From: JBLUOA01 sp048060095
GTDB taxonomy: Bacteria > Pseudomonadota > Alphaproteobacteria > Rhodobacterales > Rhodobacteraceae
Direction: 5' to 3'
NCBI RefSeq assembly: GCF_048060095.1
Contig: NZ_JBLUOA010000001.1
Location: 868,001 to 932,000, forward strand
DNA: 64,000 nucleotides
In this document: positions 59,459 to 64,000 of the stretch, piece by piece
Position numbering within the stretch: position 1 is the first letter of the stretch
How the letters are laid out: each line of letters starts with the position of its first letter
Translations under genes and position numbers: made by a program
The notes under the pieces: generated by a model
Database searches by the model: none
Seen by the model: only the letters and a program-made list of their open reading frames with translations
Told to the model about the DNA's origin: nothing

Positions 59459-61738
59459 TCAGCCGTAATGAGAAACCGGAGTCCCCGCGACCGCAGACAT
59501 ATTCAGCAAACCGCGGGCCGTAATCGACGGCGTTACGATATGCGCGCGATTACCCATGCCCATCAAAATCGGTCCGACTTCCAGCCCGTTCGCTTTCATC
59601 TTGAGGATGTTGCGCGTCGCGCTGGCGGCGTCGGTATTTGCGAAAATGAGTGTGTTCGCGGTGCCCGTCAGGCGGGACGATGGGAAAATCCGCGCGCGTA
59701 GTTCGGCGTCAAGCGCGGCATCGGTGTGCATCTCGCCTTCATATTCAAAATCCACACCCTTGTTGTTCAGGATAGTCAGCGCGTCGCGCATCACCGCGCC
59801 CGATTTACTGTCGAGGTTCCCGAACTGAGAGTTTGAGCAAAGCGCGACTTTCGGCTCCACCCCAAAGCGGCGGACATGGCGGGCGGTTGAACAGACGGTT
59901 TCGGCAAGCTGTTCCGGCGACGGGTCGGCGTGAACATGGGTGTCGGCGACGAAAAGTGGGCCGTCCTCAAGCACCATCAGGCTAAGTGCGCCGACCGGGT
60001 GCAGTTCATCAGTGCCAAGGACTTCGCTGATGTAGTTGAGGTGCCAAAGATATTGGCCGAACGTCCCGCAGATCATACTGTGCACCTCTTCGCGGTAGAC
60101 CATGACCGCGCCAATCGCGGTCGTGTTCGTCCGCATGATGGCTTTGGCGAGGTCGGGTGTCACGCCGCGCCGCTCCATCACCTCATGATAGGTGCCCCAG
60201 TAATCCCGATAGCGCGGATCGTTTTCGGGGTTTACGATTTCAAAATCCTTCGAGGGTCGGATTTTCAGCCCCGCGCGCTCGCAGCGGCGGTCGATGACCT
60301 CTGGCCGACCGATCAGGATCGGCTTGTCGATGGTTTCTTCCAGCATTGCGTTGGCCGCGCGCAGGACGCGTTCATCCTCACCCTCGGTAAACACGATCTG
60401 GCGGGATGCTGTCGCCGCCGCTTCAAACACCGGGCGCATGATTAGGGCAGAGCGGAAGACCGAACTGTCGAGCTTTGCTTTGTAAGCCGCTAAATCCTCA
60501 ACCGGGCGCTTGGCCACACCGGATTTGATCGCCGCCTCTGCAACCGAACTTGCGACGACGCCCATCAGACGGGGATCGAATGGTTTGGGGATCAGATAGT
60601 CGGCGCCGAACGACATACGCTCTCCTTTATAGGCCGCCGCAGCCTCCGCACTGGTCGTCGCGCGGGCGAGTGCCGCGATCCCGTCGACGCAGGCGATCTG
60701 CATGTCATCGTTGATTTCCGTCGCACCGACATCCAGTGCGCCGCGGAAAATGAACGGGAAACACAGGACGTTATTGACCTGATTGGGATAGTCTGATCGC
60801 CCCGTCGCGATTATCGCGTCCGGCGCGATTGCGCGGACCTCATCCGGCATGATCTCCGGCGTCGGGTTGGCAAGCGCAAAGACGATCGGGCGGTCGGCCA
60901 TCTTGGCGACCATGTCGGACTTCAGCACGCCGGGGCCGGACAGCCCAAGGAACAGATCGGCCCCTTCGATCACGTCATCCAGCGTCCGTAGATCGGATTT
61001 CTGGGCGAAGTCGGCCTTTTGGTCGGTCATCTCCTCTGTCCGGCCATCATAGACCAGGCCCGCAATATCGCAGAGCCAGACGTTCTCGCGCTTGACGCCG
61101 AGCTTCAGCAGCATGTTCAGGCAGGCAATCCCCGCCGCCCCGCCGCCGGTTGAGACGACCTTGATGTCCGAGAATTTCTTGCCCGCCACTTCAAGCGCGT
61201 TGGTCGCGGCGGCACCGACGACAATCGCCGTGCCGTGCTGATCGTCGTGAAACACGGGGATATTCATCCGTTCCCGGCAGATTTTTTCGACGATAAAGCA
61301 ATCCGGCGCCTTGATGTCTTCAAGGTTGATCGCGCCGAAGGTCGGCTCCATCGCGCAGACGATTTCGGCCACGCGTTCGGGGTCGGATTCCTGCAACTCG
61401 ATGTCAAAGCAGTCGATACTGGCGAATTTCTTGAACAGGACGGCCTTGCCCTCCATCACCGGTTTCGACGCCAGCCCGCCGATATTGCCGAGGCCAAGAA
61501 CAGCCGTGCCGTTCGACACGACGCCCACAAGATTACCGCGCGCGGTATAGCGGCTGGCGGTGTCGGGCTCGGATTTGATCTCAAGGCAGGCTTCGGCGAC
61601 GCCGGGGGAATAGGCCCGGGCCAGGTCACGCCCGTTCGCCATCGGCTTGGTCGCGCGGATTTCAAGCTTACCGGGCTTGGGAAACTCGTGGTAATCAAGC
61701 GCGGCCTGCCGCAAGCTGCTCTGTTCCTCATCCGCCAT
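59459..61738 (-). CDS. maeB: NADP-dependent malic enzyme with phosphotransacetylase-like domain
   Basis: Decarboxylates malate to pyruvate with NADP. The protein has 759 residues. The N-terminal malic enzyme (about 1-420) has ARAYSPGVAEACLEI, VGVVSNGTAVLGLGNIGGLA, FHDDQHGTAIVVGAAATNAL and the NADP site VVSTGGGAAGIACLNMLL. The C-terminal phosphate-acetyltransferase-like domain (about 430-759, IVFTEGEDERVLRAANAML to VGPILMGMGNRAHIVTPS) is regulatory in characterised MaeB proteins. ATG 61738 has GGGGGA upstream; the frame extends to 61822 but that start is rejected. It is divergent from cdd. Confidence 0.95.
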   Translation of the reverse strand: MADEEQSSLRQAALDYHEFPKPGKLEIRATKPMANGRDLARAYSPGVAEACLEIKSEPDTASRYTARGNLVGVVSNGTAVLGLGNIGGLASKPVMEGKAVLFKKFASIDCFDIELQESDPERVAEIVCAMEPTFGAINLEDIKAPDCFIVEKICRERMNIPVFHDDQHGTAIVVGAAATNALEVAGKKFSDIKVVSTGGGAAGIACLNMLLKLGVKRENVWLCDIAGLVYDGRTEEMTDQKADFAQKSDLRTLDDVIEGADLFLGLSGPGVLKSDMVAKMADRPIVFALANPTPEIMPDEVRAIAPDAIIATGRSDYPNQVNNVLCFPFIFRGALDVGATEINDDMQIACVDGIAALARATTSAEAAAAYKGERMSFGADYLIPKPFDPRLMGVVASSVAEAAIKSGVAKRPVEDLAAYKAKLDSSVFRSALIMRPVFEAAATASRQIVFTEGEDERVLRAANAMLEETIDKPILIGRPEVIDRRCERAGLKIRPSKDFEIVNPENDPRYRDYWGTYHEVMERRGVTPDLAKAIMRTNTTAIGAVMVYREEVHSMICGTFGQYLWHLNYISEVLGTDELHPVGALSLMVLEDGPLFVADTHVHADPSPEQLAETVCSTARHVRRFGVEPKVALCSNSQFGNLDSKSGAVMRDALTILNNKGVDFEYEGEMHTDAALDAELRARIFPSSRLTGTANTLIFANTDAASATRNILKMKANGLEVGPILMGMGNRAHIVTPSITARGLLNMSAVAGTPVSHYG

Positions 61739-61938
61739 ATTATGTCCCCCAGTTTGTTGTTTTCGTCGCAGCGTGACCAGCGGTGGTCCGGCTGTGCGGT
61801 GCGCCGCCCGTTTATTAAGCACAATAAAGTCAGGCTGAAAATGACCGAAATTGGCGCAGGGGATCTGCTATGCCAACTGACGCCTTGCATCACACCGCCG
61901 CGACGCGCAAATTTGGCGAGATATCAAAGGAGCCGTCT

Positions 61939-62331
61939 ATGCCATTGTTGGATGCCGCCCGCGCGGTGCGCGAAAACGCCCATGCCCCGTATTCCCGGTT
62001 CAAGGTCGGGGCGGCGCTGCGCACGACAACGGGCGCGGTCTTTTCCGGCTGTAACGTCGAAAACGTTGCCTATCCCGAAGGAACCTGTGCCGAGGCGGGT
62101 GCGATTGCAGCAATGGTGGCTGCGGGCGAGACGCGGATTGCCGAGGTCGCGGTGATTGCCGACAGCCCGTCGCCAGTGCCGCCTTGCGGCGGGTGTCGTC
62201 AAAAGTTGGCCGAATTCGCAGATGGCGACGTGGTTGTGACGATGGCAACGACTGCGGGCCAAAGTGCAACCCTGACAGTGGCCGAATTGCTACCGGGGCG
62301 CTTTGCCGCAGACCACATGGGGAACGGCTGA
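61939..62331 (+). CDS. cdd: Cytidine deaminase
   Basis: Zinc enzyme that deaminates cytidine and deoxycytidine. The 130-residue homotetrameric type shows AHAPYSRFKVGAALRTTTG, the active-site EGTCAEAGAIAAMVAAG (zinc Cys and catalytic Glu) and SPSPVPPCGGCRQKLAEF (two further zinc Cys). ATG 61939 with AAAGGAG upstream is chosen over the ATG at 61870. First gene of the cdd-deoA-deoB salvage operon; deoA starts 2 nt after its stop. Confidence 0.95.
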   Translation: MPLLDAARAVRENAHAPYSRFKVGAALRTTTGAVFSGCNVENVAYPEGTCAEAGAIAAMVAAGETRIAEVAVIADSPSPVPPCGGCRQKLAEFADGDVVVTMATTAGQSATLTVAELLPGRFAADHMGNG

Positions 62332-62333
62332 CG

Positions 62334-63638
62334 ATGGATGCGCGCGCGATCATTGCGCAATTGCGGGACGGCGGGTCGTTGTCTGCCGACGAACTCACGT
62401 GGGTCGCACGGGGGCTTGCCTCGGGCGAAGTGACGGACGCCCAAGCGGGCGCCTTCGCGATGGCGGTTTTGCTGAACGGTATCGGAAATGATGGCCGCGT
62501 CGCGCTGACCGAAGCGATGCGAGACAGCGGCGACGTTTTGTCGTGGGACTTGCCCGGCCCGGTCATCGACAAACACTCGACGGGCGGGGTTGGCGATTGC
62601 ACCTCGCTGATCCTCGCCCCGGCACTAGCGGCCTGCGGGGCCTATGTTCCAATGATCTCCGGTCGTGGGTTGGGGCACACGGGCGGGACACTTGATAAGC
62701 TTGAGGCGATACCGGGCGTTCAAACCGAAGTTTCCGAAGATCGCTTTCGTCAGATCGTCGCGGATGTTGGCTGCGCAATCGTCAGCGCGAGCGCTGATGT
62801 CGCGCCCGCCGACAAACGGCTTTACGCCATCCGCGATATTACAGGCACGGTCGAGAGTATCGATCTGATCACGGCGTCGATCCTGTCAAAGAAGCTCGCC
62901 GCGGGACTTGAGGGCTTGGTGCTTGACGTGAAGACCGGCTCCGGCGCGTTTATGGAGTCGTTGGAGGCTGCCGAAAAACTGGCGCAAGCGCTGGTTACGA
63001 CCGCAAACGGGGCTGGGTGTCCGACGACCGCCTTGGTGACGGATATGAGCCAACCATTGGCCCCCTCAGCCGGAAACGCGGTAGAGGTGGCCGACTGCAT
63101 GAAAGCCCTGTCAGGCGACGTCGACACACCGCTGGCGGAATTGACGTGCGCCTTGGGTGGGGAGCTTTTGGCGGCGGGTCGGTTGGCGACCGATGCGGAG
63201 GCGGGCGGCGGCGCGATACGGGCCACCTTGACCGATGGTCGCGCGATGGAGCGGTTTGACCAGATGATCGCCGCGTTGGGCGGGCCGACAGCGATTTCAG
63301 AAGTCTGGCAAGATGTGTTGCCGAAGGCCGCCGTGACCGTCGATGTCCCCGCGCAATCCGGCGGGCAGATCGCTGCGATTGATACCAAAGCCCTCGGCCT
63401 TGCCGTCGTGCACCTCGGCGGCGGGCGATTGAAAGGCGGCGACGTGATTGACCCGTCTGTCGGGCTGTCGAACATCGCCCGGATCGGCGCGCAAGTTGAT
63501 GAGGGCGTGCCACTTGCGCAAATCTACGCCGCAAACGACGATCAGGCGAACGCGGCCGCGAAGGCGGTTTCGGCGGCGTTTTCGTTCGCTGATGATCCCG
63601 AGATCCCGCCACTCATCTACAAAAGGGTTTCTGCATGA
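62334..63638 (+). CDS. deoA: Thymidine phosphorylase
   Basis: Phosphorolysis of thymidine and deoxyuridine to base and deoxyribose 1-phosphate. The 434-residue protein has the family signature MISGRGLGHTGGTLDKLEAI, phosphate-binding DKHSTGGVGDCTSLILAP, and SKKLAAGLEGLVLDVKTGSG with FM. ATG 62334 is the first start after the cdd stop (2 nt). It overlaps deoB by 4 nt (ATGA), and its product deoxyribose 1-phosphate is the DeoB substrate. Confidence 0.95.
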   Translation: MDARAIIAQLRDGGSLSADELTWVARGLASGEVTDAQAGAFAMAVLLNGIGNDGRVALTEAMRDSGDVLSWDLPGPVIDKHSTGGVGDCTSLILAPALAACGAYVPMISGRGLGHTGGTLDKLEAIPGVQTEVSEDRFRQIVADVGCAIVSASADVAPADKRLYAIRDITGTVESIDLITASILSKKLAAGLEGLVLDVKTGSGAFMESLEAAEKLAQALVTTANGAGCPTTALVTDMSQPLAPSAGNAVEVADCMKALSGDVDTPLAELTCALGGELLAAGRLATDAEAGGGAIRATLTDGRAMERFDQMIAALGGPTAISEVWQDVLPKAAVTVDVPAQSGGQIAAIDTKALGLAVVHLGGGRLKGGDVIDPSVGLSNIARIGAQVDEGVPLAQIYAANDDQANAAAKAVSAAFSFADDPEIPPLIYKRVSA

Positions 63639-64000
63639 CCCGCGCTTTTTTGGTTGTTCTGGATTCAGTCGGTTGCGGCGGCGCGCCGGATGCGGACCAG
63701 TTCTTTAATGGCAAGACACCGGATACCGGGGCGAACACGGTCGCGCATATCGCCCAAGCCTGCGCCGAAGGACGCGCGGAGGATGGGCGTAGTGGGCCGC
63801 TGCACATTCCGACACTGGACGCGCTTGGCCTTGGGGCGTCGGTGCGGCTCGCGTCTGGCGACACGACGCCGGGGCTCGACGCGCCGCCGACCGGGCGTTG
63901 GGGCGCTGCGACCGAAATCTCCAAGGGCAAGGACACGCCGTCAGGCCACTGGGAACTGGCCGGCGTTCCGGTTCCGTGGGAGTGGCATTTTTTCCCTGAC
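63635..64000 (+). CDS. deoB: Phosphopentomutase (3' end cut off)
   Basis: Interconverts (deoxy)ribose 1- and 5-phosphate. Only the first 122 residues are in the window. They open MTRAFLVVLDSVGCGGAPDA with the metal-binding Asp, followed by DTGANTVAHIA, and reach KGKDTPSGHWELAG, whose Thr is the phosphorylated active-site residue in this alkaline-phosphatase-like family. The start overlaps the deoA stop (ATGA). Confidence 0.93.
   Translation, partial: MTRAFLVVLDSVGCGGAPDADQFFNGKTPDTGANTVAHIAQACAEGRAEDGRSGPLHIPTLDALGLGASVRLASGDTTPGLDAPPTGRWGAATEISKGKDTPSGHWELAGVPVPWEWHFFPD

Overview
The window reads as a stretch of core chromosome from a marine-type alphaproteobacterium of the order Rhodobacterales (Roseobacter/Rhodobacter relatives). 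The evidence is the high G+C (roughly 60-65% in most coding lines), many GTG/TTG starts, short intergenic gaps, and clade-typical gene sets: hisS-hisZ-hisG, a B12-dependent ribonucleotide reductase, atpHAGDC followed by an H-type lectin gene, DUF1489/DUF2125/DUF938/DUF1150 families, Hsp20-DUF1150, cdd-deoA-deoB, and a TmpAB-like organophosphonate pair. I identify 64 protein genes. The first (hisS) and last (deoB) are cut by the window edges. No rRNA, tRNA, CRISPR, prophage or insertion sequence was seen.

Layout. 1-3157: histidyl-tRNA synthetase and the two-subunit ATP phosphoribosyltransferase HisZ/HisG. 3161-8140: DUF1489, class II ribonucleotide reductase, a Hint-domain protein, ribosomal protein S4. 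8214-11055: hisC-tyrC and a secreted extensin-like protein. 11056-15786: DUF2125, ChaC-like cyclotransferase, and an ExbB/MotA-like plus MotB/OmpA-like motor pair with a very long predicted coiled coil. 15861-20664: clpA, gloB and two methyltransferases. 20956-26336: F1 ATP synthase operon and lectin. 26337-29161: TmpA/TmpB-like oxygenases and prs. 29269-35872: a DsbA-fold isomerase, threonine aldolase, YcgN, RibF, a MaoC hydratase, a HAD phosphatase, Mn-dependent pyrophosphatase, TraB. 35950-39928: groESL with a CIRCE-type operator, a Gre factor, Nudix, lipase-like hydrolase. 40010-43548: purEK, DUF465, Hsp20-DUF1150-PhzF. 43560-49442: PRC-barrel, sirtuin, LMW phosphatase, amino-acid dehydrogenase with divergent Lrp regulator, lepA. 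49435-52123: an AT-rich orphan and several tiny membrane or lipoprotein genes. 52151-57292: glyA, nadK, and a hybrid kinase/sigma-54 activator pair. 57456-64000: propionyl-CoA synthetase, malic enzyme, pyrimidine nucleoside salvage.

The content is mostly housekeeping: histidine and aromatic amino-acid synthesis, nucleotide synthesis and salvage, energy generation, proteostasis (ClpA, GroESL, Hsp20) and translation (S4, LepA, HisRS). Many genes are coupled by 1-11 nt overlaps, and convergent pairs often end stop-to-stop with no space for a terminator. The best candidates for something new are the motor pair at 12755-15786, the low-G+C orphan at 49435-50070, the low-G+C block inside hisS, the sensor-less hybrid kinase with a degenerate Hpt motif, and several operator-like sites (variant CIRCE, PhaR-like, Crp/Fnr-like, a heat-shock promoter with a possible thermosensor hairpin).
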